Notes under the pieces: model-generated | Seen by the model: only the letters and a program-made list of their open reading frames with translations | Told to the model about the DNA's origin: nothing | The model's database searches: none | Shown here: positions 25,183 to 33,656 of the stretch, piece by piece | How positions within the stretch are numbered: position 1 is the stretch's first letter | Layout of the letters: every line of letters begins with the position of its first letter | Position numbers and translations under genes: made by a program | NCBI GenBank assembly: GCA_024234635.1 | Contig: JACKNX010000014.1 | Coordinates: 52,295 to 116,294 of the forward strand | Origin: Pseudomonadales bacterium | GTDB taxonomy: Bacteria > Pseudomonadota > Gammaproteobacteria > Pseudomonadales > Azotimanducaceae | DNA length: 64,000 nucleotides | Reading direction: 5' to 3'

Positions 25183-25970
25183 TTGAACCGGAGGAACGGA
25201 TACGAACTGGAAAAGGAGACTTTCCGACGCACGGCAAACCTGTTGTTCAACGCCTGCATGCATGAAGGGCAGGAGGACCTGCTCAGGTCCGGGGCGGAAT
25301 GTCTGAATGGAGATAACAACCCGGATGCCATCGATGACACCGTAGCGCCGGATCCGTATCTGCCGCTGATCGTTGGTATGGAGTGGGTGTACCGCATGGA
25401 AACCGGGGACGATGACGGTGAGCCCGTGGTTGGGGAAACGGTGATTCCCGTTACCGACAAAGTGACGGAGATCGACGGCATTCCCTGCCGGGTGGTACGC
25501 GATACGGTCAAGATCAATGGCGAACTGCTGGAAGATTCCAACGACTGGATGGCCCAGGACATCTGGGGCAATGCCTGGCATTGCGGCGAAGAACTGAAGC
25601 ACTACGAGATCTTCGAAGGCGACTCCCCGGCGGAACCAGAACCGGTTGCCATCGACGGTTCGTTCAAGGCGGGTGAGGAGGATGCCAGGGCCGGTATCCT
25701 GGTGTTTGCCGATCCGCAGGTTGGCGTGACCTATCGCGAAGAAGCCGCCCGGAACGAGGCGGAGGACCTGTCCGAAGTACTTTCCGTCACGGCTTCCGAG
25801 TCAGTGGACGGTTTCGATTGCCGGGGCACTGTCTTGAGCTGCGTGCGTTTTCGCCGATGGATCCTGGCGTGAATGAACTCAAGTACTGCCTGAAGGGTGT
25901 CGGCAAACTCCTCGAAATCAAAGCGGAAACAGGTGAGCGCAACGAGTTGATCGAGGTGCGTTGTCCCTGA
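25183..25970 (+). pseudogene. frameshifted secreted-type protein of unknown function
   Basis: From TTG at 25183 a frame runs to TGA at 25870 (229 codons). It reads as an acidic protein (DDTVAPDPYLPLIVGMEWVY near 49-68). At 25834-25836 the frame breaks: reading GTC TT-GAG with one base missing restores ELRAFSPMDPGVNELKYCLK and then GVGKLLEIKAETGERNELIE to TGA at 25968, which is the expected C-terminus of this family (PGV..KYY..GVG pattern). The second part is in a different frame and not by chance protein-like. So either a single-base deletion made this a pseudogene or it is a sequencing error. The N-terminus also looks worn, without the usual signal peptide, so decay is likelier. Function unknown. 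Confidence 0.65.
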
Positions 25971-25987
25971 CAGCTGGTTACCCACCC

Positions 25988-26034
25988 TGCGATTGGCTTG
26001 TGCTGTCGCTCATGGACATCCGTTCCATGCGAGG
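25988..26034. repeat. palindromic repeat, copy 2 (partial)
   Basis: TGCGATTGG...GCTGTCGCTCATGGA near 25988-26015 and GTTCCATGCGAGG at 26022-26034 match the left part of the composite repeat at 4091-4137 (GATTGCC...GCTGTCGCGCATGGA, TTCCATGAGAGG) position by position, with diverged bases between. The palindromic core CATGGA...TTCCATG is retained. Only the left half of the first copy is present here. Confidence 0.6.
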
Positions 26035-26048
26035 TGAACCAGCGATTC

Positions 26049-26078
26049 ACGTGCGGAAGGCGATCGCCTTCCGCACGT
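26049..26078. terminator. 30-base perfect palindrome between convergent genes
   Basis: A perfect 30-base inverted repeat with no loop, arms of 15 bases centred on GGCGATCGCC. It lies between the frameshifted gene (plus strand) and the DUF6491 lipoprotein gene (minus strand), which stops four bases away, so a bidirectional terminator or messenger-end stem is the natural reading. No long T-tract follows. Confidence 0.65.
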
Positions 26079-26082
26079 TCAT

Positions 26083-26523
26083 TCAGCGCCGCTTCGCTTC
26101 AGCCTTCATGAATTTCGCCTGTTCGTCAGTGACTGGCACGAAGTTGCCCAGACTGCAGGTGGCGCTGATTCGGTCCATCCAGAATCGCCGCACTTCCACG
26201 CCGGTGACGGAGTCGAGATTACACAGTCGGCTGGACCGCGCATCGATACGCAGCGTCGCGTTCTTGCGCAGACCGGGACAGTCCATCCGCAGCGTGTTCA
26301 GCCAGTTTCGATTGCCGAGCCCTTCGAACAGCAGGTGCTTGCTGTCCAGTACGCGGATGGCGTCGTAGTCGGTCATGGCAATGCACCGTGCCGACTTGCC
26401 GTAGTCGTCCTCCGTGAGCGTGCTGGACAGTACTTCCTCGAAAGTCTGGGCGGGGGGTTCCGCGGGGTTGCCGGCGCAACCGGCCGCGATCACCGCGGCC
26501 ATGAGCAGGGACAGTCGTTTCAT
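26083..26523 (-). CDS. DUF6491-family lipoprotein
   Basis: A 146-residue lipoprotein. MKRLSLLMAAVIAAGC is a type II signal with lipobox IAAGC and lipidated Cys at 16. The mature part has the four-Cys pattern of DUF6491 proteins: RCIAMTDYDAIRVLDSKHLL near 47-65, MDCPGLRKN near 80, RLCNLDSVTG near 99 and SATCSLGNFVPVT near 120-132. Members are small gammaproteobacterial envelope proteins without a known function. It is followed at the 3' end by the perfect palindrome at 26049-26078 and lies 91 bases from ppa, same strand. Confidence 0.78.
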   Translation of the reverse strand: MKRLSLLMAAVIAAGCAGNPAEPPAQTFEEVLSSTLTEDDYGKSARCIAMTDYDAIRVLDSKHLLFEGLGNRNWLNTLRMDCPGLRKNATLRIDARSSRLCNLDSVTGVEVRRFWMDRISATCSLGNFVPVTDEQAKFMKAEAKRR

Positions 26524-26614
26524 GATCGTCTCCTTACGTTTTCTGGTCGGAGCAGCCGGGAGGCTGCAATGACAGGCGCACGTTGCACAGGGTGCAATGA
26601 ATGCCGGCTGAATA

Positions 26615-27151
26615 TCATTGTCCCGCGGATCGACCCCGTTCGATGGCGGTGACGATCATCGACTTTGCCTCGGCGGCGTCCACCCACCGGTCGACTTCCA
26701 CCCACTTGCCGCTTTCCAGATCCTTGTAGTGAGCGAAGAAGTGCTCCACCTGCTTGAGCGTGATATCCGGCAGGTCGGTGTAGTTGGTCACCTTCTCCCA
26801 GCGTCGTGTCAGCTTGACGGAGGGAACGGCAATGATTTTTTCATCGCCACCGGCTTCGTCCTTCATTTTCAGGGCGCCTATGGGCCGGCAGTTCATGACG
26901 GCGCCGGGCGTGATCGCGCGTGTGTTGATCACAAGTACGTCCACGGGGTCTCCGTCATCGGACAAGGTGTGTGGCACGAAACCGTAGTTGCCGGGATAGC
27001 GCATCGAGGTATACAGGAAGCGGTCCACGAACAGGGCTCCGGAAGCCTTGTCCATTTCGTACTTGATGGGTTCGCCGCCAACAGGTACTTCAATGATCAC
27101 GTTGATGTCTTCGGGCGGGTTCTTGCCCACGGGAATAGCGTCGATCCGCAT
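26615..27151 (-). CDS. ppa: inorganic pyrophosphatase
   Basis: The cytoplasmic family I inorganic pyrophosphatase, which splits PPi to two phosphates and pulls biosynthetic reactions forward. Its 178 residues match the bacterial family (E. coli 175). The signature DDGDPVDVLV is at about residues 66-75 with its Mg-binding aspartates, and the substrate-contact text IIEVPVGGEPIKYEMDK near 20-36 and YPGNYGFVPHTL near 53-64 are standard. The start codon is preceded by GATATCC; the start is fixed by the family N-terminus. It lies 13 bases from the stop of the upstream luciferase-like oxidoreductase gene on the same strand, so co-transcription is possible. Confidence 0.96.
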   Translation of the reverse strand: MRIDAIPVGKNPPEDINVIIEVPVGGEPIKYEMDKASGALFVDRFLYTSMRYPGNYGFVPHTLSDDGDPVDVLVINTRAITPGAVMNCRPIGALKMKDEAGGDEKIIAVPSVKLTRRWEKVTNYTDLPDITLKQVEHFFAHYKDLESGKWVEVDRWVDAAEAKSMIVTAIERGRSAGQ

Positions 27152-27164
27152 TGGATATCAGTCC

Positions 27165-28091
27165 TTACTTGTTGAGTGCAGCGATTGCGGGCAACAGCCT
27201 GTCAATCATCAGTCTAGTCTGTTTCACCATGTCATCCGTGCCGCTGGCGATGGGACGCAGTATGAACTTTCGTACCCCCGCCTCAACGAAGGCACGGGCG
27301 AGCGCCATCATAGCGTCAGTGTCACCCACTGCCGTGAAGCCTTTCGCTTCCCGACCCAGACGCTTGCCGAGCAGGGCGTTGTAGCGGACCACGATGGGTT
27401 CGTCGGGCGAGCCGAAGCGGAATCCGAAGCCGGCGCCGAAATGATCCGGGTCGGCCGGGCGGCCGAGTTCTGCGGAGCGCTGCTTGATGGCGGCAATCAC
27501 CGGCCGCACGTCATCGGGGCTTTCGATGCCGGCCTGCCAGCCTGTCCCCCAGCGCGCGGTGCGCTCCACGGCCTGCGGCGCGGAACCGCCCACCCAGAGC
27601 GGCATGGGTTTCTGTACGGGCTTCGGAGCGATGGAGGCGTCCGTCAGCCGGTAGTGTTTGCCTTCGAAAGTGACCGCCTCTTCCGCCCACAGGCGGGACA
27701 GGATCTCCAGCCCCTCCATGGCGCGTTCACCCCGCCCCCGGGTCGGCGTGCCGGTGGCGGCGTAATCGCGCGACTGCGCGCTGCCAACGCCGAAGGCCGG
27801 CAACAGGCGCCCCTCGGACAGCACGTCGATGCTTGCGCATGCTTTGGCCATCTGCACCGGATCGCGCAGGCCGAGGCTGGCCACGTTCATGCCGAACTTT
27901 ACCCGGCGCGTGTGGCCGGCCAGCGCCGCCATCACGGTCATGCAGTCGAGGTTGGCGTCGCTGCCGATGATGCGGTCGCTCTGCCAGATGGAGTCCACGC
28001 CACCTGCCTCGCACACGTCCACCCACTGCCAGAAGCCGCGTGCGTCGTCGAAGGTGAAATTGGCGATGCCGATGCCTGCGCGAATGCTCAT
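27165..28091 (-). CDS. LLM (luciferase-like) flavin/F420 oxidoreductase
   Basis: A 308-residue TIM-barrel oxidoreductase of the luciferase-like class. ATG at 28091 is chosen since MSIRAGIGIANFTFDDA is the family N-terminus; the upstream open frame has no protein-like text. SIWQSDRIIG near 39-48, VKFGMNVASLGLRDPVQMAK near 68-87 and LPAFGVGSAQSRDYAATG near 103-120 fit F420-type LLM enzymes more than bacterial luciferase itself. Substrate unknown. It lies 92 bases after an oligopeptide ABC operon on the same strand and 13 bases ahead of ppa. Confidence 0.86.
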   Translation of the reverse strand: MSIRAGIGIANFTFDDARGFWQWVDVCEAGGVDSIWQSDRIIGSDANLDCMTVMAALAGHTRRVKFGMNVASLGLRDPVQMAKACASIDVLSEGRLLPAFGVGSAQSRDYAATGTPTRGRGERAMEGLEILSRLWAEEAVTFEGKHYRLTDASIAPKPVQKPMPLWVGGSAPQAVERTARWGTGWQAGIESPDDVRPVIAAIKQRSAELGRPADPDHFGAGFGFRFGSPDEPIVVRYNALLGKRLGREAKGFTAVGDTDAMMALARAFVEAGVRKFILRPIASGTDDMVKQTRLMIDRLLPAIAALNK

Positions 28092-28183
28092 GAGGAATAC
28101 CCGGGTGCCGCGACGGCGCGCATGGTGTCGCCTGAGGCGGGCGGGTGCAAGCGCGGATCGTGCGTGGCGGTGGGAGACCGGTG

Positions 28184-29011
28184 TCAGCGGGCGCGCACGT
28201 CCAGGGCGTCGCGCAGGCGATCCCCCAGCAGGTTCAGGCTCCACACGGTAACCGACAGAAAGGTTCCGGGGATCAGCAGGGTCCACGGCGCGGATTCCAG
28301 GTTCCCGGCGCCGTCGGCCACCAGCACGCCCCAGCTTGCCTGGGGCTCCTGAACGCCCAGCCCAAGGAAACTGAGGAAGCTCTCGGCCAGGATGATGCCC
28401 GGTACCGTCAACGTGGCATACACGAGCGCGGGGCCGCTGACGTTCGGCACGACGTGTCGCCAGACGATCCAGGGGGTGGTGGCGCCCATGGCGCGCGCGG
28501 CTTCCACGAAGGCGGCGTGCCGCACGCGCAGCGCCTGTCCACGGACGATGCGGGCGATATCCAGCCAGTAGACGGCACCGAGCGCCGCGAACAGGACATA
28601 CGTGTTTCGCCCGACGACCATCACCAGCAGGATGACCACCAGCACAAACGGCAGCGAGTACAGGGTGTCGACAAACCGCATCATCACCTGATCCAGGCGT
28701 CCGCCCAGATAGCCGGCGATGGCGCCATAGGGCACACCGATCAGTACGCTGATGAGCGTGGCGGTCAGCGCGATGGTGAGCGACAGGCGACCGCCGTGGG
28801 CAATGCGGGTGAACAGGTCCCGGCCCACCAGGTCGGTGCCGAACCAGTGGCGTGCATCCGGCGGCGACTCGAGGGCGTCCCAGTCGACGTCCTCCGGGCC
28901 GAAGTCCACCAGCCAGGGGCCAGCGACGACGTAGGTCACGAGCAGCAGAAGCAGGGCGCTCAGGACGATTGCCAGGGGCGAGAGGGCACGCGGCGCCGGG
29001 CGATGGCTCAT
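28184..29011 (-). CDS. oligopeptide/dipeptide ABC transporter permease, OppC/DppC type
   Basis: The inner-membrane permease that pairs with OppB. The 275-residue product begins with an OppC-type N-terminal membrane helix (LAIVLSALLLLLVTYVVAG) and an external segment (HWFGTDLVGRDLFTRIAHGG near 53-72, a clear OppC/DppC signature), followed by five further membrane helices; the EAA loop is EAARAMGATTPWIVWRHVVPN near 163-183, which contacts the ATPase. Its ATG overlaps oppB by 4 bases. Ends the run: no oppD or oppF ATPase gene follows; the next gene is a luciferase-like oxidoreductase. Confidence 0.92.
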   Translation of the reverse strand: MSHRPAPRALSPLAIVLSALLLLLVTYVVAGPWLVDFGPEDVDWDALESPPDARHWFGTDLVGRDLFTRIAHGGRLSLTIALTATLISVLIGVPYGAIAGYLGGRLDQVMMRFVDTLYSLPFVLVVILLVMVVGRNTYVLFAALGAVYWLDIARIVRGQALRVRHAAFVEAARAMGATTPWIVWRHVVPNVSGPALVYATLTVPGIILAESFLSFLGLGVQEPQASWGVLVADGAGNLESAPWTLLIPGTFLSVTVWSLNLLGDRLRDALDVRAR

Positions 29012-29931
29012 GCGTGAACCTTCAGCCGCGGATCCAGCCAGCCGTAGACCAGGTCGGTGAGGAAGTTGAAACTGAGGATGAGCGCGGCGTAGACGATTGC
29101 CACGCCCATCACCAGGGTGTAGTCACGATTGATTGCGGCCTGCACGAAATAGCGTCCGATGCCGGGCAGGTCGAACACCTGTTCCACCACCACGGTGCCG
29201 GTCAGCAGCCCCGCGGCCATCGGTCCCAGCCAGGACACGAGCGGCACCGCCGCCAGGGGGAAGACGTGGCGCAGGTACAGGCGGACCCGACCAACCCCCT
29301 TGGCGCGGGCGGTCAGCAGGTGTGGCTCGGTGAGCGTCTCCAGCACCGCGCCGCGCCACAGACGTGCCACGGCGGCGGCGTAGGGAAGGGCCGCGGCGAA
29401 CGCGGGCAGCACGTAATGCCGTGGCGACCCGATACCTCCGGCCGGCAGCCAGTGCAGCAGGACGGCAAACACCAGTACCGCCAGCGGCGCCAGAACGATG
29501 GCAGGTACGGCCAGCCCCAGTCCGGACAACGCCATCAGCGTGGTGTCGAGCAGGCTGCCCGGCTTCATGGCGGCGCCGGTGCCCGCGGTGATGCCAAGCA
29601 GCAGTGCCAGGCACAGCGCCGCGCCGCCAACCCCCAGGCTCACCGGCAGCCCCGCGCCGACCAGTTCATTCACGGAAAAATCCTTCTGCCGGAACGAGGG
29701 GCCCAGATCGCCGTGGACGAGACGACCGAGATAGCGCAGATATTGCGCGGGGAGCGGTTCGTCCAGGTGATAGGCGGAGCGCAGGTTGGCTTCCACTTCC
29801 GGCGGCAGCGCGCGCTCACCGTCAAACGGCCCGCCCGGAATCAGACGTAACAACACAAAGATCAACGTGATGATGCCGACGAACGTGCCCATCAGGGTGA
29901 GCACACGTCGCGGCAGCCAGTGCACGCTCAA
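29008..29931 (-). CDS. oligopeptide/dipeptide ABC transporter permease, OppB/DppB type
   Basis: Inner-membrane permease of 307 residues, with the OppB N-terminus (LTLMGTFVGIITLIFVLLRL), the external loop LGRLVHGDLGPSFRQKDFSV near 67-86 (the GDLG.S signature of the OppB family) and the EAA-type loop LLTARAKGVGRVRLYLRHVF near 201-220. Six membrane helices are expected. Its start overlaps the binding-protein gene by 4 bases and its end overlaps oppC by 4 bases, so the three are one translationally coupled set. Confidence 0.92.
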   Translation of the reverse strand: MSVHWLPRRVLTLMGTFVGIITLIFVLLRLIPGGPFDGERALPPEVEANLRSAYHLDEPLPAQYLRYLGRLVHGDLGPSFRQKDFSVNELVGAGLPVSLGVGGAALCLALLLGITAGTGAAMKPGSLLDTTLMALSGLGLAVPAIVLAPLAVLVFAVLLHWLPAGGIGSPRHYVLPAFAAALPYAAAVARLWRGAVLETLTEPHLLTARAKGVGRVRLYLRHVFPLAAVPLVSWLGPMAAGLLTGTVVVEQVFDLPGIGRYFVQAAINRDYTLVMGVAIVYAALILSFNFLTDLVYGWLDPRLKVHA

Positions 29932-31511
29932 GGCCGTTGCAGAAACCGCGCGGGGTGCGCGTCGCGTGTATTGTCGATCCAGCCGCGAAGCTCCGCGCGC
30001 ACAAGACGACGCACGGTAAGGGAGTACAGTGGCAGTACCGGGTAGTCCTGCATGGCCAGCATTTCCGCATCGTGCAGCAGGGCGTGGCGCGGCGCGATGG
30101 CTTTCTGCTCACGGGCCTGATCGATGAGCGCGTCGACGGCGGCGTTGGCGTAACCGCCATAGTTTGTTTCCCCGGTGCGCCCGTGCAGCAGGCCGAGATA
30201 ATGTTCCGGATTGCTTTCCCCCAGCCACCCCGCCTGCGCCACGTCGAAATCGCCCTGGCGCAGGTCGGCGTAGTGCACCTTTAATTCCGCCTGATGCAGA
30301 TCCACCTTGATGCCAAGCTGTTGCCAGAAAGCGGCGGTGGCGAGATTGACCCGTTTGCCGTCGCCGCCGTCGGCATAACGCAGTGTCACGTGCAAGGGTT
30401 TGTCAGGTCCATAACCTGCGGCAGCCAGCAGTTGCTTCGCCCGTTGCTGCCGTTCGGCCAGTGACAGGCTGGCGTGCGGCAGCGCGGGGTGTTCGTAGTT
30501 CTCCACCATGGACGGCACGAACGATCCGGCAGGCAGATCGCCCGTGCGCATGACCCTGTCCGTCAGGATGTCAGGCCGCACGACAATGGCCAGGGCCTCG
30601 CGTACGCGCCTGTCGTCAAAAGGTGGTCTGCGGGTGTTGAACACCAGGTACATCATCGACAGTTGCGGCGAGAGGCGCAGCTCCGCGCCGCGGCTGGCTT
30701 TCACCGTTTCCAGTTCACCTGCGGGAAAGCCGGCGATGGCGTCGAGGTCGCCGGCGCGATAGCGGTTGTAGGCGTTCTGGGCGGATGCCAGGGAGTGGTA
30801 GATCACCGCCCCGGCGATGGGTGGGGGTTGGAAATGCCGGTTGCGCACGAGTTGCACGTTCTGCTGTGGTTTCCAGTCGTGCAGCACGTAGGCGCCGTTG
30901 GATACCCAGTTCTGGGGTTTCACCCAGCTGTCGCCGACCTTCTCGATGACATGGCGCGGCACGGGAAAGGCGGTGGGGTAGAGCAGGCGTTCGGGCAGGT
31001 GCGGGTAGGGTTTTTCCAGGGTCAGTACGAGCGTGGCGTCGTCCCTGGCCTCGGCACCGAGCGCGGTGACGGGCGCCTCGCCGCGGCTGATGGCCTCGGC
31101 GTTCCTGAGCGGATACATGAAATACGCAAGGCTGGCCGCGGTGCGCGGGTTCAGCAGACGCTGGAATGACCACACGAAATCCGCGGCGGTGAGCGGCGTG
31201 CCGTCGGACCAGCGGTTGTCCGCCCGCAGGTGGAATGTCCAGGTCAGCCCGTCCTCGCTGGTCTCCCAGCTTTCGGCGGCGCCGGGCATGAGCTTGCCCT
31301 CGGCGCTGAAAGTGGTGAGCCCGAGGAACAGGTCTTCCAGCACCGTTTCCTCGATACGCAGGTTGTAGCGGTGCGGGTCCAGCGTTGCGGGCTCACCCGG
31401 TAGTCCCAGGTTCAGGGTGTCGGCGCCGAACGCGGGCAGCGCCGCGAACGACAGCAGGGCGAGCATGGTGCGCAGGCGGCGCAGCAGGGCGGAAAAACGG
31501 AACGTGTTCAT
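29928..31511 (-). CDS. oligopeptide-binding protein of an ABC transporter (OppA-like)
   Basis: The periplasmic solute-binding protein, 527 residues from ATG at 31511 (a GTG three codons earlier is possible). A signal peptide (LRTMLALLSFAALPAFGADT) is followed by the family-5 extracellular SBP text: LNLGLPGEPATLDPHRYNLR, TWTFHLRADNRWSDGTPLTA with the conserved WSDG, and the lobe text around NAEHYLGLLHGRTGETNYGG-like (here NPEHYLGLLHG). SBP family 5 binds peptides, nickel or sugars; the sequence shows peptide-type text but the ligand cannot be named. First gene of the operon; the cognate ATPases are not in this operon. Confidence 0.93.
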   Translation of the reverse strand: MNTFRFSALLRRLRTMLALLSFAALPAFGADTLNLGLPGEPATLDPHRYNLRIEETVLEDLFLGLTTFSAEGKLMPGAAESWETSEDGLTWTFHLRADNRWSDGTPLTAADFVWSFQRLLNPRTAASLAYFMYPLRNAEAISRGEAPVTALGAEARDDATLVLTLEKPYPHLPERLLYPTAFPVPRHVIEKVGDSWVKPQNWVSNGAYVLHDWKPQQNVQLVRNRHFQPPPIAGAVIYHSLASAQNAYNRYRAGDLDAIAGFPAGELETVKASRGAELRLSPQLSMMYLVFNTRRPPFDDRRVREALAIVVRPDILTDRVMRTGDLPAGSFVPSMVENYEHPALPHASLSLAERQQRAKQLLAAAGYGPDKPLHVTLRYADGGDGKRVNLATAAFWQQLGIKVDLHQAELKVHYADLRQGDFDVAQAGWLGESNPEHYLGLLHGRTGETNYGGYANAAVDALIDQAREQKAIAPRHALLHDAEMLAMQDYPVLPLYSLTVRRLVRAELRGWIDNTRDAHPARFLQRP

Positions 31512-31629
31512 GGCGCGCACGATACTGGAATCGCCGACGCTTCGCAGCGCCGGGACCGCCTCCCCGGGAGGTGATGACCGGCGCGCGAGATGACTTCACG
31601 AACGACCCCGCATCCCGGAGAATGGCGCC

Positions 31630-32685
31630 ATGGAACATTATCTCGTGGTTGGTGGGCTCGGCCTTGTCGGTCGTGCCGTGGTGCGTGCGCTGGAAACCCG
31701 GCAGGACGTGAAGATCACCGGCGTCAGCCGTCGCACACCGGACTTCGAGACCCGGGCCGACTGGCTGTGCGTGGATCTCACCGATCGTCGCCGCTGCGAA
31801 CAGGCGTTCACGGCGCTCAGCGACGTGACCCACATTGTCTACTGTGCGCTGTTCGAGCAGCCCACGCTGCTGGCGGGCTGGAAGGACGACGGGCAGATCG
31901 CCACCAACACGCTCATGCTCGAAAACGTGCTCGACTTTGTCACGCCGCGCAGCCACCTGACGCTGCTGCAGGGCACCAAGGCGTATGCGGCGCACTACCG
32001 ACCCATGGCGCTGCCTGGCAAGGAATCGTCGCCGCGACCGCCCGGTGCGAACTTCTACTGGAACCAGGAGGACATGGTGCGTACCCGTCAGCGCGGGGCG
32101 AACTGGCACTTCTCCATCATGCGGCCGCAGATCGTGTGCGGGGTGGCGGTGGGCAGCCCGATGAACGTGGTAGCGGCGTTTGGCGTCTATGCGACGCTGA
32201 TGCGGGAGGCCGGCATGCCCTGCGGTTACCCCGGCGGCACGGGTTTTGTCACCGAGACGGTGGATGCGGACCTGCTGGCCCGCGCCATCCTGTGGGCCGG
32301 TCAGAGCGAGCGCGCCCGAAACGAAACCTATAACGTGACCAACGGCGACGTGGTGGAGTGGGCGAGCCTGTGGCCGGAACTCATGGCCATGCTCGACACA
32401 CCGGTTGGCGATGCGGTACCGAGGCACCTGCGTGGCGACATGCCGCACTTCGAGAAGGAATGGGCGGCGATTGTCGCGCGCCACCACCTGCAGCCGTTGT
32501 CGCTGCAGGCGCTCGTCGGCTCTTCCTGGGAGTTTGCGGACGCGGTACTCGGTACCCTGGGCGGCGCCACTACGCTGCTCAGCACCATCAAGCTGCGCCA
32601 GCATGGCTTCGCCGATTGCATCGACACCGCCGAGATGTTCCGCAAGCACTTTGCCGCCATGCGCGATGCCAGGCTCATTCCATGA
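31630..32685 (+). CDS. PRISE-type SDR (progesterone 5-beta-reductase/iridoid synthase-like)
   Basis: A 351-residue extended SDR that would reduce an activated enone with NADPH. The Rossmann motif is VVGGLGLVGRAVVRAL (residues 6-21) and the family marks are TLLQGTKAYAAHYRP near 113-127 with the conserved Lys/Tyr region, NFYWNQEDMV near 143-152 and SIMRPQIVCG near 163-172; this set is the PRISE signature. Bacterial PRISE proteins reduce 1,4-enones of uncertain natural substrates. Its stop overlaps the glucokinase start by 4 bases (ATGA), so it is translationally coupled to glk. Divergent from the oppA-like gene. Confidence 0.87.
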   Translation: MEHYLVVGGLGLVGRAVVRALETRQDVKITGVSRRTPDFETRADWLCVDLTDRRRCEQAFTALSDVTHIVYCALFEQPTLLAGWKDDGQIATNTLMLENVLDFVTPRSHLTLLQGTKAYAAHYRPMALPGKESSPRPPGANFYWNQEDMVRTRQRGANWHFSIMRPQIVCGVAVGSPMNVVAAFGVYATLMREAGMPCGYPGGTGFVTETVDADLLARAILWAGQSERARNETYNVTNGDVVEWASLWPELMAMLDTPVGDAVPRHLRGDMPHFEKEWAAIVARHHLQPLSLQALVGSSWEFADAVLGTLGGATTLLSTIKLRQHGFADCIDTAEMFRKHFAAMRDARLIP

Positions 32686-33647
32686 CCGTGCTGGTTGCCG
32701 ACATCGGCGCCACCAACGCGCGGTTTGCGCTGGCTGATGCGCAGGATCGGCTGGTCAGGACGGTAGTGCTGTCCACGCGTGACATGGTGACGCCGCAGGC
32801 CCTGCTGCGCGATGCGTTCAGGGCGCTGGATTGCGACGGCGACCTGCCGGAGCGCCTGTGCCTGGCGGTTGCGGGCCCCGTTCGTGACGGTACCGCCCGG
32901 CTCACCAATCAAGGTGAGATCTTCGATCAGGCAGCGCTGTCACGCAGTTTTGGCCGCGACGTGATTCTCGTGAACGACTTTGTTGCGCTGGCGCATGCCG
33001 TGCCACATGCACAATCGCTGGAACAGATTGGCGGTGAGACGGCGGATGCTGGCGTGAAGGCGTTGATCGGCCCCGGCAGCGGGTGCGGCATGGCGTTTCT
33101 GGTGCCGCAAGCGAGCGGCTACGTTGTGTTTCCCAGCGAAGGTGGTCATGCCGACCTGGCGCCCGGCAGCCCACTGGAAGCGGAACTGTGGACCGCCCTG
33201 TCCGCTCGGGTACCGCACGTGTGCTGGGAAGCCGTTCTGAGCGGCCCCGGTATCGAAAATCTGCATGCGGCGCTCAGCGAGGTGTGGGGCGCGCCTGCCG
33301 AGCCCATGTCGGCGGCGCGGATCACCGAGGCAGGAATGGACATGGCGGACCCCATCTGCCATCAGACGCTGGAACTGTTCTTCGGCTTTCTGGGCGCTGC
33401 GGCGGGCGGGCTGGCCGTAACAACCCTGGCCACGGGTGGTGTTTATATTGGTGGCGGCATCGTCCGGCGCATGGTCGAGTTTGCCAGGCGCAGCCCGCTG
33501 CGGCGGCGGTTTGACGAGCGCGGCATGATGGCGGACATGGTGCGTCGCATTCCCATCTACCTGATTCTGGATGACATGCCCGGACTGGTTGGTGCGCTCA
33601 AGTACCTTGGGCAACAGTACCTGGGCAAACAAGCACCGGCACGCTGA
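32682..33647 (+). CDS. glk: glucokinase
   Basis: ATP-dependent glucokinase of the ROK/ASKHA fold, the cytoplasmic kinase that makes glucose 6-phosphate. The 321-residue product has DIGATNARFALAD (residues 5-17, phosphate-1 loop), LTNQGEIFDQAALS near 71-84, ILVNDFVALAHAVP near 93-106 with the catalytic Asp97, IGPGSGCGMAFLVP near 129-142 and the adenosine motif LATGGVYIGGGIV near 250-262. These are the glucokinase (not ROK repressor) signatures. The start at 32682 is fixed by the family N-terminus and overlaps the PRISE stop. Confidence 0.93.
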   Translation: MTVLVADIGATNARFALADAQDRLVRTVVLSTRDMVTPQALLRDAFRALDCDGDLPERLCLAVAGPVRDGTARLTNQGEIFDQAALSRSFGRDVILVNDFVALAHAVPHAQSLEQIGGETADAGVKALIGPGSGCGMAFLVPQASGYVVFPSEGGHADLAPGSPLEAELWTALSARVPHVCWEAVLSGPGIENLHAALSEVWGAPAEPMSAARITEAGMDMADPICHQTLELFFGFLGAAAGGLAVTTLATGGVYIGGGIVRRMVEFARRSPLRRRFDERGMMADMVRRIPIYLILDDMPGLVGALKYLGQQYLGKQAPAR

Positions 33648-33656
33648 GAGTGGCTG

